Positions 1 through 7,622 are shown, numbered from the stretch's first letter. The stretch: DNA of 47,678 bases from Bacillota bacterium (GCA_023396555.1 JAEWWC010000071.1:1-47678), one strand, 5' to 3'. The notes: generated by a model from the letters alone, not told the origin. Translations and numbers: made by a program.

Positions 1-380
1 CGCTGGAGTGCCTTGTGTTCGGACGGCGCTGCGCGTCCACCGTCAACCGCCAGTTCAATGGCCAAAAGCCGAACACCGTGCTGCCGCAGCCCGAGGAATC
101 CGTCGAGGCCGATATTGACGCCGAAGCGGCGATCATCGACCTCAAGGGCATCATGGTCAAATATTGCGGCATATTGCGCGACGGCGAGAAGCTCAAGCTG
201 GGCCTTGACCTTGTGGGCGAGCTGCTCGCCCGGCTGAAGTACGCGCGGCTGCGCACGCTGCGCGAAATCGAGCTCTACAACATGGCGATCGTCGCCAGAA
301 GCATATTTGAAGGCGCCCAACAACGCAAAAAGTCCGTAGGTGCCCATTACCGCACCGACGAAGGGAGTCAGAAACCATGA
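1..380 (+). CDS. nadB: L-aspartate oxidase, C-terminal part (5' end outside window)
   Basis: This is the C-terminal end of L-aspartate oxidase, the FAD enzyme that turns aspartate into iminoaspartate for quinolinate and NAD synthesis. The reading frame is open from base 3 and begins with LECLVFGRR, typical of the end of the FAD domain. The remaining residues form the helical C-terminal domain (for example LKGIMVKYCGILRDGEKL and the ARLKYARLRTLREIELYNM region), including the usual NMAIVAR-like stretch. The stop TGA overlaps the ATG of nadC (ATGA at 377-380), so the two are translationally coupled, the normal nadB-nadC arrangement. The catalytic N-terminal part is not in the window, so integrity cannot be judged. 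Confidence 0.9.
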   Translation, partial: LECLVFGRRCASTVNRQFNGQKPNTVLPQPEESVEADIDAEAAIIDLKGIMVKYCGILRDGEKLKLGLDLVGELLARLKYARLRTLREIELYNMAIVARSIFEGAQQRKKSVGAHYRTDEGSQKP

Positions 381-1210
381 TCGATCAAAAACAGCTGATA
401 CGCGTCATCGAGGTCGCGCTGGCCGAGGACGTGAATACCGGCGACATCACCACGATGAGCACGGTGCCTTATGACAAGCACATCGGCGGCAAATTCATCG
501 CCAAGGCGGCGGGCGTGCTGTGCGGCATCTCCGTCGCCCGGTCGGTGTTCGCCTACGTCGATCCGGCGGTGAAGCTGGAGTTCTTCTTTGCCGACGGCGA
601 CGCTGTGAAAAAGGGTGACGTGATCGCCGAGATCACCGGGCGCGCCATCTCCGTGCTGACGGGGGAGCGGCTTGCGCTCAACTTCATGCAGCGCATGTCG
701 GGCATTGCCACGCGCACGCGCGAAGCGGTGGACAAGGTGGCCGGTTTCCCCGTTCGCATACTCGACACCCGCAAAACCACGCCGGGGCTGCGGATGCTGG
801 AGAAGTACGCGGTGCGCGTGGGCGGCGGCTACAACCACCGGTTCACGCTCTCCGACGGTGTGCTCATCAAGGACAATCACATACAGGCGGCGGGCGGTAT
901 CACGCAGGCGGTGCAGGCCGCGCGGGATTTCGTGCCCCACACGCTCAAAATCGAAGTCGAAGTGGAAACGCTGGAGCAGGTGCAGGAGGCTATCTCCGCC
1001 GGCGCCGACATCATCATGCTGGACAACATGACGAACGAGCTGATGGCGCAGGCCGTACAGCTCATCGCCGGGCGCGCGCTCACCGAGGCCTCGGGCAACA
1101 TGGACGAGAAGGACCTCAAGGCCGTCGCGGCCACCGGCGTCAACTTCATCTCCATCGGCGCGCTCACCAACCACGTAAAGCCGCTGGACATCAGCCTGAA
1201 GTTTTTGTAG
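377..1210 (+). CDS. nadC: nicotinate-nucleotide pyrophosphorylase (quinolinate phosphoribosyltransferase)
   Basis: Cytosolic enzyme that converts quinolinate and PRPP to nicotinate mononucleotide, joining de novo synthesis to the rest of the NAD pathway. The 277-residue product has the usual family length. Family motifs are visible: LTGERLALNFMQRMSGIAT (about residues 94-112), the substrate-binding TRKTTPGLR (131-139), KDNHI (165-169), the acidic EVEVET segment near 200 and IMLDNM further on. The start ATG at 377 overlaps the nadB stop. The gene is followed after 20 bases by the first palindromic cassette (module A at 1231). Confidence 0.96.
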   Translation: MIDQKQLIRVIEVALAEDVNTGDITTMSTVPYDKHIGGKFIAKAAGVLCGISVARSVFAYVDPAVKLEFFFADGDAVKKGDVIAEITGRAISVLTGERLALNFMQRMSGIATRTREAVDKVAGFPVRILDTRKTTPGLRMLEKYAVRVGGGYNHRFTLSDGVLIKDNHIQAAGGITQAVQAARDFVPHTLKIEVEVETLEQVQEAISAGADIIMLDNMTNELMAQAVQLIAGRALTEASGNMDEKDLKAVAATGVNFISIGALTNHVKPLDISLKFL

Positions 1211-1230
1211 TTTTGTTATCGGATGTTTTA

Positions 1231-1310
1231 TGGGGGCGTTGCCCCCATGTCCCCAGTTCTTTTCTTGAAGAAAAGAACCAAAAGACATGGAAATGCCTGC
1301 GGCATTTTCC
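1231..1310 (+). repeat. palindromic cassette copy 1 (modules A-B-C) after nadC
   Basis: Three perfect or near-perfect hairpins follow nadC in a fixed order. Module A is 1231-1247 (TGGGGGC, three bases, GCCCCCA). Module B is 1256-1278 (11-base arms GTTCTTTTCTT and AAGAAAAGAAC around one G), followed by CAAAAG. Module C is 1289-1310 (GGAAATGCC, loop, GGCATTTTCC). The same A-B-C order recurs after radC, leuS, recF, ntpG and pyrG. Here nothing resembling modules D-F follows; an AT-rich orphan gene starts 61 bases after C. Confidence 0.85.
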
Positions 1311-1371
1311 GGCTTTTAAAAAAAATATCTAGCCAATACGAGATCATTTACCTTCCCAACCGGGGTGATAT

Positions 1372-1803
1372 ATGGAGTTTATTAAGATAAATGAAAATTG
1401 GAATGCCGAACCCAATGCACCTATGCCTACGATAAATATCAATTGTTCAAATCTTAAATTATCATTTTATCTTAACTCATTCATGTTTAATGAATTTGAT
1501 GAAGATGATATTGGGATAATTGAATTTTATAATTGTCGCCAATATCGATTGGGACCACCAAATGATGATGGGTTTTATATACATAACCAATGTCGCTATA
1601 AAAAATACGGAGTAAAATGGGGCGAATTCTATTTAATCAAAGATTCAGACTGGCATACTAATTTTCCTGAACCAGTGTACATTGATACCACTATTGATAT
1701 CCAAAGACTCAACCATTACTTATTCTATTTCAGAGACGAAACATTTGAATGTGTTGCAGAAAAATATTCTTTTAAGGTAAATAAAAATCCTCCCACCATT
1801 TAG
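1372..1803 (+). CDS. hypothetical AT-rich orphan protein, 143 aa
   Basis: I do not recognise this protein. It has 143 residues, is rich in Asn, Tyr, Phe and Ile, has no signal peptide or membrane segment, and starts at an ATG preceded by a GGGGTGAT ribosome-binding site. Aromatic and acidic residues alternate in a way that suggests a small beta-rich soluble domain; small proteins of this look are often immunity-like factors, but no family motif is visible. Base composition is strongly AT-rich against the GC-rich neighbours nadC and corA, pointing to horizontal acquisition. It sits directly after modules A-B-C of the hairpin cassette, in the same orientation, as does part of the arrangement around the orphan gene at 14047-14742. 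That it is a real gene is likely; its function is unknown. Confidence 0.7.
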   Translation: MEFIKINENWNAEPNAPMPTININCSNLKLSFYLNSFMFNEFDEDDIGIIEFYNCRQYRLGPPNDDGFYIHNQCRYKKYGVKWGEFYLIKDSDWHTNFPEPVYIDTTIDIQRLNHYLFYFRDETFECVAEKYSFKVNKNPPTI

Positions 1804-1809
1804 ATTGAG

Positions 1810-2160
1810 TATCTGCCCAAACGCAATATGCCTTATCGTCTGGCTTTGCCAGCAATAAGGCACACAAAAAGTTGGGCAATGATAAACCCAACGCCCCGCC
1901 ATATGGCAGGGCGTTGAGTGAAGGCGGCGGCTGACCTGGTCTTTGCCCCCACATCCGCCGGCTGGACATTTTGCTCATAAGGCGCCTGGCCTCCCCACGA
2001 CTCTGCCTCTCGGGGATAAGCTCCCCGGCCGGACTGACCACTAAACCGCGCCATGCTCGCCGGTCGTTTTAACCGGTTTACGTGGATTGTTTCGCCCGCG
2101 ACTGGCATCAACTTTCAACCACAGACCCGCCGCCTTATCTGGGATTATAAAGCGAGCATT
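1810..2160 (-). mobile_element. non-coding remnant resembling a conjugative-element backbone segment
   Basis: About 350 bases lie between the orphan gene and the copB gene without a convincing gene. Several minus-strand frames are open here and give unrelated-looking peptides (one is 92 aa, beginning at 2111), but none has a ribosome-binding site or recognisable domain. From memory, the stretch resembles sequence found in Tn1549-type conjugative elements of Clostridia; this is recollection, not a search. If correct, the block marks a remnant of an integrated element that brought in the metal ATPase. No integrase, relaxase or attachment repeat is visible. Confidence 0.3.
1829..1915. repeat. 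two strong palindromes downstream of the orphan gene
   Basis: Hairpin one spans 1829-1862: outer arms TGCCTTAT and ATAAGGCA, inner arms CTGGC and GCCAG around TTT. Hairpin two spans 1890-1915: AACGCCC, then the self-complementary GCCATATGGC, then GGGCGTT. Neither is followed by a clear T-run in either direction, so simple terminator function is not obvious. They belong to the atypical block at about 1810-2160. Confidence 0.6.
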
Positions 2161-2203
2161 TTTACATGTCAAACAAACAGTCCGCCAAGCTACGAACAAT
2201 TTT

Positions 2204-4285
2204 TTATTTAATTTTGATTAGTCTTGCATTAACGGCTACGATTATTGTGCTGAGTGACATCAATACCGCCCCTACTGCCGGATTTAAAACAATCCCCACA
2301 TTATAAAGCACACCGGCTGCCAGCGGTAGCGCCACAATGTTGTATGCTGTGGCCCAAATCAAATTTTGTGTCATCTTCCTGAAGATCGCTTTGGATAGCT
2401 TTATAATGCCCACAATATCCTTTGGATTGCTCTTCACGAGTATGACGTCAGCCGTTTCAATGGCAATATCTGTGCCGGCCCCAATCGCAATGCCGAGGTC
2501 TGCTTTGGCCAGCGATGGCGCGTCATTGATGCCGTCTCCCGTCATAGCAAGCATCCGGCCTTCCCGACGTAGCGCGTCGATTGTATCAGCTTTTTGCTGC
2601 GGCAGTACTTCGGCAAATACCCTGTCTATTTGAAGCTGTTTTGCCACATATTTTGCTGCTTTGTTATTGTCACCCGTCAGCATGATGGGTTCAATTTTCA
2701 TTGATTTAAGCTCACCCACTGCTTCTTTGGCGGTATCACGCACAATATCTGATAGTGCGATATAACCGAGTAAATTATCATCCTCCAGCACAAATACGAC
2801 CGTTTTACCCTGCTCCGCAAGCTTTTCGTATTCACGATTGTCAAATGAAATTCCTTTTTGATCCAAATACCCCGGGTTTGTTACCGTAATCTTTTTTTCA
2901 TCTACCTCGGCCAGTATCCCTTGGCCCGGCATAACTTTATGATTTTTAGCCGGTTTAATGGTGAGGTTAATCCGTTTTGCTTCCTTAACAATTGCCTGCG
3001 CAATCAGGTGTTCGGAGTTTTCTTCAACCGAACAGGCTAAGGCAAGTAATTCTTCATTGGATATGCCCATTGCACGAACATCCGTTACCCCGAATTTCCC
3101 TTCGGTCAGCGTTCCAGTTTTATCAAACACAATTGTATCAAGCTTTCTCGCACATTCAAAAGCCGCCCGGTTTCTGATGAGCAGACCATGCCTTGCGCCA
3201 ATGCTTGTTGAGACAGCCGTCACCAGAGGTATCGCCAGCCCTAAGGCATGAGGGCAGCATATCACAATGACTGTCACCATTCTTTCTATTGTAAAGCTGA
3301 TATTATACCCCGCCAGCATCCAAACAATAAAGGTTATGCTCCCTGCACAAAGCGCGATATAAAACAGCCATTTTGCAGCAATATCCGCGAATGTTTGTGT
3401 TTGTGATTTGGATGCTTGGGCCTGTCTGACCAGCTGTATTACCTGCGATAAAAATGTGTCGGCCCCCACTTTATGCACTTCAAATTTTATAATACCTTCG
3501 CCATTTACCGAACCGCCTATTATCTTATCCCCTTTATGCTTGTCAACCGGCAGCGACTCACCTGTAATCATTGATTCGTTAATTGACGACTCCCCGTCAA
3601 TAATAACTCCATCTATCGGGATCTTTTCACCCGGCTTAACAACGACGATATCCCCACGCTTTATTTCTTGTATGGAAACATCTTTGGTTTCTCCGTCTTT
3701 ACTGACAATATGGGCGATATCAGGTATCAGTTTGGCCAGTTCTTCGAGTGCCATTGACGCTCCCATTACGGATTTCATTTCGATCCAGTGCCCCAGCAGC
3801 ATAATGGTAATCAAAGTGGCCAGCTCCCAAAAGAAATCACTCCCCTCAAGCACAAACAGCGTTAATGCGCTGTATACATAAGAAACAGAGATAGCAAATG
3901 CAATCAAAGTCATCATTGCGGGAGACTTTTTTTTCAGTTCATCAAGCGCACCTGTGAAGAAGGGTTTGCCGCCAAAGATGAACAGTATGGTTGCAAGAGC
4001 AAACAGCACATATCCACTACCGACAAACTTCAGATTAAACCCCAGAAATCCTTGAATCATAGGCGATAGCGATAAAATTGGTAAAGTAATCACCAAAGAT
4101 AAGACGAATCGCCGCTTGAAGTTTTGTACCATCTTCATATGATGATCATGCCCCGCATGCGATGAGACGTGATGTTCCATATCACCACCAGGATGATCTA
4201 CACTATACCCATTAATATTATGGTTGTGTTGATGAATGGAGTGGCTATGCATGTCATCAGAATGATGCTCTCGGCCGTTTTTCAA
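2204..4285 (-). CDS. copB: CopB-type (P1B-3) heavy-metal-transporting P-type ATPase
   Basis: Membrane ATPase expected to export copper (or silver), using a phospho-aspartate cycle. The 693-residue product has a His-rich N-terminal tail (about residues 7-50) instead of a CXXC domain, about eight membrane segments, the actuator motif TGES (241-244), the ion-site motif CPH (344-346), the phosphorylation site DKTGT (D388), and hinge motifs TGDGINDAP near the C-terminus. CPH plus a His-rich tail fits the CopB subgroup rather than CopA (CPC). The HP motif of the nucleotide domain reads SEHL, lacking the usual Pro. The likely start is TTG at 4285 with AAAGGA nine bases upstream; the next ATG is residue 12. 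Composition is less GC-rich than the flanks and the gene stands alone, consistent with transfer. Metal specificity is inferred. Confidence 0.9.
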   Translation of the reverse strand: MKNGREHHSDDMHSHSIHQHNHNINGYSVDHPGGDMEHHVSSHAGHDHHMKMVQNFKRRFVLSLVITLPILSLSPMIQGFLGFNLKFVGSGYVLFALATILFIFGGKPFFTGALDELKKKSPAMMTLIAFAISVSYVYSALTLFVLEGSDFFWELATLITIMLLGHWIEMKSVMGASMALEELAKLIPDIAHIVSKDGETKDVSIQEIKRGDIVVVKPGEKIPIDGVIIDGESSINESMITGESLPVDKHKGDKIIGGSVNGEGIIKFEVHKVGADTFLSQVIQLVRQAQASKSQTQTFADIAAKWLFYIALCAGSITFIVWMLAGYNISFTIERMVTVIVICCPHALGLAIPLVTAVSTSIGARHGLLIRNRAAFECARKLDTIVFDKTGTLTEGKFGVTDVRAMGISNEELLALACSVEENSEHLIAQAIVKEAKRINLTIKPAKNHKVMPGQGILAEVDEKKITVTNPGYLDQKGISFDNREYEKLAEQGKTVVFVLEDDNLLGYIALSDIVRDTAKEAVGELKSMKIEPIMLTGDNNKAAKYVAKQLQIDRVFAEVLPQQKADTIDALRREGRMLAMTGDGINDAPSLAKADLGIAIGAGTDIAIETADVILVKSNPKDIVGIIKLSKAIFRKMTQNLIWATAYNIVALPLAAGVLYNVGIVLNPAVGAVLMSLSTIIVAVNARLIKIK

Positions 4286-4356
4286 AATTTATATCCTTTC
4301 GCATTGTATTCGTTGTGCTGTTCTCTTTCGGATTAAAATTGGGATAAGAAAGCAAT

Positions 4357-4369
4357 TACAACTATTGTA
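4357..4369. promoter_or_regulatory. candidate operator, perfect 13-bp inverted repeat upstream of copB
   Basis: TACAA-CTA-TTGTA lies 72-84 bases upstream of the copB start. A TACA...TGTA symmetry is shared by CopY/BlaI-type repressor sites, though the spacing differs from the classical CopY box. No regulator gene is nearby, so this is only a candidate. Confidence 0.3.
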
Positions 4370-4545
4370 TCGTATTTTAAAATGTCCGGCAAATTTCATT
4401 AGAATAGTCACCAATAAAACTATGTGTAATATATTATACTTATTTAGTCGGATTTATGGAATAAACAGCGATCTGCGTTCAAAAACGAAAGCCTTGCATA
4501 AATATATGCCTTACATTGTCAGCCAAAAGCTTTACCTGCCCATGG

Positions 4546-4573
4546 TTGATTTATTTGATGTACGTGTTATAAT
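4546..4573 (+). promoter_or_regulatory. promoter for the corA leader transcript
   Basis: TTGATT at 4546-4551 and TATAAT at 4568-4573, separated by 16 bases. Transcription would start near 4580 and give a leader of about 170 bases before corA, matching the structured region described next. Confidence 0.6.
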
Positions 4574-4599
4574 AACAATGGCCTTTTGTGGCGGCATTT

Positions 4600-4735
4600 G
4601 TCAGCATAAGCGAAAGGTGACAGATTTTATTCTCGGAGGTGGTAATGCGTGGACGCAGACCCTAAGTTATGCGAATACAGTAATGGCGGCGCGCTTACCA
4701 CAGGGCAGGCTTAAAACGAGCGCGCTCCGCCAAAA
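4600..4735 (+). promoter_or_regulatory. structured 5' leader of corA, possible riboswitch of unrecognised class
   Basis: Several long helices can form. GCATAA (4604-4609) pairs with TTATGC (4667-4672). GTGGTAA plus GCG (4639-4645, 4647-4649) pairs with CGC plus TTACCAC (4692-4701). GCGCGCT (4689-4695) with GGCG (4685-4688) pairs with AGCGCGC (4719-4725) and CGCC (4728-4731). The last two helices share bases 4692-4695, so they exclude one another, as in a two-state switch. The 3' helix ends just before the ribosome-binding site of corA (AAAGGCGG, about 4737-4744). It does not match my recollection of the M-box, yybP-ykoY, NiCo or cobalamin consensus. A metal-ion sensor is a natural guess given the gene, but is inference. 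Confidence 0.45.
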
Positions 4736-4753
4736 GAAAGGCGGTGCTTGCCA

Positions 4754-5686
4754 ATGATACAGGTTTTTAAAACAACAGAGGGGCTGCTCAAAGAAAACAG
4801 CGCAGCCTGTGACGGCGCGTGGGTCCATCTGACGGCTCCCACGCGCAGCGAGCTCGAGAAGGTGAGTGCGGAGTGCGGCGCGCTGCCGGATTTTTTACAG
4901 GCCGCATTGGACGAAGAGGAAACGCCGCGTATCGAAAAGGACGACGGCCAGACGCTGATACTGGTGGACATCCCCGTGGTGGAGCCGGAGGGCACGTCGT
5001 TCGTGTACAACACGATACCGCTCGGCATCATCGTGATGGAGAACATGGTAGTCACGGTGTGCCTCAATGAAACGACGATCATCGAAGACTTCATGGAAGA
5101 CCGCGTGAAGGGCTTCGACACATGCAAGAAGACGCGTTTTGTGCTGCAGCTACTGTTCCGGTCCAGCACCAAGTTCCTGCAGTATCTGCGCCAGATCGAC
5201 AAGGCGACGACGCAGGTGGAGAACGCGCTCAAGAAGAATATGCGTAACCGCGAGCTGATGGGCATGCTGAAGCTGGAAAAATCGCTGGTGTTCTTCTCCA
5301 CATCGCTCAAGTCCAACGAGGGTGTACTGGAGAAGCTGCAGAAGCCGAATTTCTTAAAGCAATATCCGGACGATATGGACCTGCTGGACGACGTCATCAT
5401 CGAGAACAGACAGGCCATGGAGATGGCGACGATATACCGCAGCATTTTGTCGGGAACGATGAGCACGTTTGCGTCCATCATATCCAACAGCCTGAACAAC
5501 GTGATGAAGTTTTTGACGGCCATCACGATCATCATCGCGGTGCCCACGTTGCTCGCCAGCTTCTGGGGTATGAACGTGCCGGTGCCGTTCGAGGGCACGG
5601 GCTTTGGTTTCGCGGCCATCATCGCGATATCGATGGTGTGTGCCGGGCTTACGGTATACGTGCTCTGGCGCAGAAAGATGTTGTAA
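4754..5686 (+). CDS. corA: CorA-family divalent cation (Mg2+/Co2+) transporter
   Basis: Inner-membrane channel of the CorA family that takes up Mg2+ and sometimes Co2+ or Ni2+, acting as a pentamer. The product is 310 residues: a cytosolic N-terminal domain, a long helical stretch, and two C-terminal membrane helices. The signature GMN sits in FWGMNVPVPF, at the end of the first membrane helix, and the protein ends in the usual basic tail (WRRKML). The ATG at 4754 is preferred over the TTG two codons upstream because it lies nine bases after AAAGGCGG. A zinc-ribbon gene and radC follow closely on the same strand. Its leader can form competing helices, suggesting regulation at the RNA level. 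Confidence 0.93.
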   Translation: MIQVFKTTEGLLKENSAACDGAWVHLTAPTRSELEKVSAECGALPDFLQAALDEEETPRIEKDDGQTLILVDIPVVEPEGTSFVYNTIPLGIIVMENMVVTVCLNETTIIEDFMEDRVKGFDTCKKTRFVLQLLFRSSTKFLQYLRQIDKATTQVENALKKNMRNRELMGMLKLEKSLVFFSTSLKSNEGVLEKLQKPNFLKQYPDDMDLLDDVIIENRQAMEMATIYRSILSGTMSTFASIISNSLNNVMKFLTAITIIIAVPTLLASFWGMNVPVPFEGTGFGFAAIIAISMVCAGLTVYVLWRRKML

Positions 5687-5707
5687 GTTAACTGGGAGCC
5701 AACAACC

Positions 5708-5914
5708 ATGGCATTGCTGAAGTTTATCTGTGAAGACTGCAATAATATATTCGAAGAGCTGACCTCGGCGGACAAAAAGCCGCCTTGCCCTAAGTGTGGG
5801 TCGACAAAAGTCTCGCGCCATTATCAGGGCAAGTGCTACTTTGGTGGCGGTACCGCCCGTGGCGGGGGAGGCTGCAGCGGCGGCAGCTGCAGCACCTGCA
5901 AGGGCTGCTCGTAA
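5708..5914 (+). CDS. FmdB-family zinc-ribbon protein, 68 aa
   Basis: Small protein with an N-terminal zinc ribbon: CEDCNNIFEE and CPKCGSTKVSRHY supply two CxxC knuckles. The C-terminus is Gly/Cys-rich (GGGGCSGGSCSTCKGCS), a low-complexity tail common in FmdB-like putative regulatory proteins. Function in this family is not established; FmdB was first linked to formamidase regulation. The gene starts 21 bases after corA and ends 10 bases before radC, so the three are probably co-transcribed. Confidence 0.85.
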   Translation: MALLKFICEDCNNIFEELTSADKKPPCPKCGSTKVSRHYQGKCYFGGGTARGGGGCSGGSCSTCKGCS

Positions 5915-5924
5915 AGGAGCCGCG

Positions 5925-6680
5925 ATGCACGAGGGGCACCGGGAACGGCTGACAAAGCGTTTTATGCAACAGGGTTTCGAGGGCTTTGAAGACCACGAGC
6001 TGCTTGAGTTTTTGCTGTTTTACGCGCTGCCTCGGGTGGACACCAACCCCATCGCCCACCGGCTGATCGATCGTTTCGGCAGCCTCGCGGGCGTGCTGGA
6101 GGCGGATGCCAGGGATATCGAGCAGATCAGCGGCATGGGGCCGAAGGCTGCAGCGTTTCTCGCGATGTTCCCCGAAGCCTTCCGCGCTTACGAGCGCAGC
6201 AAGCTGGGGCCAAAGCCGCTCATCCGATCCGTCCGCGACGCCTGCGCCTACGCGCGCTCGCTGCTGTTCGGCAAGCCGGTGGAGCAGATATACGTGATCT
6301 GGCTGAACACTCAGAACCGCGTGATACACTGCGAGCGTTTGTCCGAGGGCAGTGTGTCTGAATCGCCGGTATATGTCAGCCGTGTGGCCGCGGCGGCGTT
6401 GCGGCACAACGCCGTTAAGGGCATACTCGCGCACAACCATCCGGGTGGCAGCGTGAAGCCCTCTCCGGCGGATATCCAGGCCACGCAGGACATACTGCGC
6501 GCGCTATCCTTGCTGGGAATAGAGCTGGTGGATCACATCATCGTGTCGGACAACGACAGCTTCAGCTTTCAGGCGGATTCGATGCTCGGTCAGCCTGTGC
6601 AGCGCCACGAGTCTTGCGCGGCCGAATACGCGTGCGCGCGCCAGCTCATTATGGTGCTCTCTGAAGCGCCGGACAGCTAA
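5925..6680 (+). CDS. radC: RadC-family JAB-domain DNA repair protein
   Basis: The 251-residue protein combines an N-terminal helix-hairpin-helix region (LEADARDIEQISGMGPKAAAF) with a C-terminal MPN/JAB domain. The metalloprotease-like motif is complete: HNHPGG, then S and D in SVKPSPADI, matching HxH(x7)SxxD. Members were named for a radiation-repair role that has not held up well; biochemical activity is uncertain. The ATG at 5925 follows AAAGGAG; an upstream extension in the same frame overlaps the zinc-ribbon gene and lacks support. The second hairpin cassette begins 12 bases after the stop. Confidence 0.92.
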   Translation: MHEGHRERLTKRFMQQGFEGFEDHELLEFLLFYALPRVDTNPIAHRLIDRFGSLAGVLEADARDIEQISGMGPKAAAFLAMFPEAFRAYERSKLGPKPLIRSVRDACAYARSLLFGKPVEQIYVIWLNTQNRVIHCERLSEGSVSESPVYVSRVAAAALRHNAVKGILAHNHPGGSVKPSPADIQATQDILRALSLLGIELVDHIIVSDNDSFSFQADSMLGQPVQRHESCAAEYACARQLIMVLSEAPDS

Positions 6681-6684
6681 AGTA

Positions 6685-6927
6685 TTAAGACCTTGGGGCT
6701 TTGCCCCAAACCCCACTTCTTTTCTAAGAAAAGAAGCAAAAGTGGGAAATGCTACGCATTTCCTGAACTATAGCCAAATGTATATACGGAAAATGCCTTC
6801 GGCATTTTCCCTACGGGATTCCAAAGGGGTCTGCCCCTTTGGTGGGATTCTTAAGGGCGAAGCCCTTAAGCGGGATTGAAAGGGCAGCGCCCTTTCCCAG
6901 CGCAGAGCCCTTAAGCGGGTTAAGACC
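6685..6927 (+). repeat. palindromic cassette copy 2 (A-B-C-C-D-E) after radC
   Basis: Modules in order: A 6693-6709 (TTGGGGC/GCCCCAA), B 6716-6736 (CTTCTTTTCT/AGAAAAGAAG, then CAAAAG), C1 6745-6763 (GGAAATGC/GCATTTCC), an AT-rich spacer of 24 bases, C2 6788-6810 (10-bp perfect arms GGAAAATGCC/GGCATTTTCC), D 6821-6842 (CCAAAGGGG/CCCCTTTGG), E 6850-6870 (CTTAAGGGC/GCCCTTAAG) and a related hairpin 6879-6895 (AAAGGGC/GCCCTTT). TTAAGACC occurs at both ends (6685-6692 and 6920-6927), a possible target duplication or terminal repeat. Module C is doubled around the spacer, unlike copies 3 and 6. Confidence 0.88.
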
Positions 6928-6960
6928 ATAAAGGGTCTATACAGGGAGGTGTCAATATCT

Positions 6961-7419
6961 ATGACGATCACATTCAAAGCGGTGGATAAGCCGAGCCCGG
7001 GGATTATTTCCAGCATACTCGACATCGAACAGGAAGCGTTCGGCGAGGGCGCGCTCAACGAATACGTTATGGTGCCGCTGGTACGCTACGGCAAGGTCTA
7101 CGTCGCAGTGGACGAAGACGGCGACGCGGTGGCCTGCGCCTACTTCATGCGCGATATGGCGGACATCTCCGTCGCTTACCTGATGAGCGTCGCCGTGCTG
7201 CCGGTGTTCCGCGGCCAGAACGTAGGCACCGCGCTGCTCAACTACGCGTTCTCAAACCTCAAGCGCTACGGTATCACGCGCGTGCTGCTGACGGTTGACC
7301 CCGCGAACTTCAGCGCTCTGTCGGTCTACCGCGAGAAAATGGGCTTCACCGTGCTGGACAGCTCCAAAGACGAATACGGTCCCGGCGAAGACAGGCTGAT
7401 CATGTCCAAAGACCTGTAA
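6961..7419 (+). CDS. GNAT-family N-acetyltransferase (RimI-like)
   Basis: A 152-residue acetyltransferase expected to move an acetyl group from acetyl-CoA to an amine. The core is recognisable: strand motif YLMSVAVLPVFRGQNVGTALL, where the V..RGQ.(V/I)G segment forms the acetyl-CoA pyrophosphate loop, then LTVDPANFSALSVYREKMGFTVLD, the usual C-terminal NxxAxxxYxxxGF motif. It could modify a protein N-terminus or a small molecule; the substrate cannot be told. The ATG at 6961 is used; a GTG at 6949 overlaps the GGGAGG ribosome-binding site. The gene follows the cassette after radC. Confidence 0.88.
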   Translation: MTITFKAVDKPSPGIISSILDIEQEAFGEGALNEYVMVPLVRYGKVYVAVDEDGDAVACAYFMRDMADISVAYLMSVAVLPVFRGQNVGTALLNYAFSNLKRYGITRVLLTVDPANFSALSVYREKMGFTVLDSSKDEYGPGEDRLIMSKDL

Positions 7420-7519
7420 ATCGCCTTTTTACAAAAAATAAATGCCTCGTTAACACTTTGTTCATAATGGTTCTTTATAATCAAAGATGTTAAAAAGGCA
7501 ACCAGCAATTTATATATAG

Positions 7520-7556
7520 AAAAAAGCGCGTGACACTTACGTCGGGCGCTTTTTTC
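7520..7556. terminator. rho-independent terminator
   Basis: AGCGC (7525-7529) and GCGCT (7546-7550), flanked by an A-run before and a T-run after, so it can act in both directions. It closes the acetyltransferase transcript. Confidence 0.7.
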
Positions 7557-7595
7557 ATGCATCCCGGGAGAGTGCTTCTCATTCCGGAGAATTCT

Positions 7596-7603
7596 GCTAT
7601 AAT
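7596..7603 (+). promoter_or_regulatory. extended -10 promoter before the S4-domain gene
   Basis: TGC followed by TATAAT (7598-7603) forms an extended -10 element; no strong -35 is visible. It lies 20 bases upstream of the start of the S4-domain gene. The same TGCTATAAT pattern occurs at 33284-33292 and on the minus strand at 40398-40406. Confidence 0.5.
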
Positions 7604-7622
7604 GGGCAAAAGAGGTGAACGC

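Noticed and set aside
368..1288. 306-residue open frame antisense to nadC
   Set aside because: A shadow of GC-rich codon use; His/Arg/Val-rich composition without domain. Similar long antisense frames opposite leuS, pyrG, glnS, gltX, ypeB and fhs were dropped for the same reason.
1833..2111. 92-residue minus-strand frame in the atypical block
   Set aside because: No ribosome-binding site or domain; it runs through both strong hairpins. Kept only as part of the mobile-remnant note.
4365..4757. 130-residue open frame before corA
   Set aside because: It overlaps the promoter, the structured leader and the corA start, has no ribosome-binding site or domain, and its frame passes through RNA-like stems.
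6685..6927. CRISPR array
   Set aside because: The repeated hairpins are different from one another and there are no equal-length spacers or cas genes.
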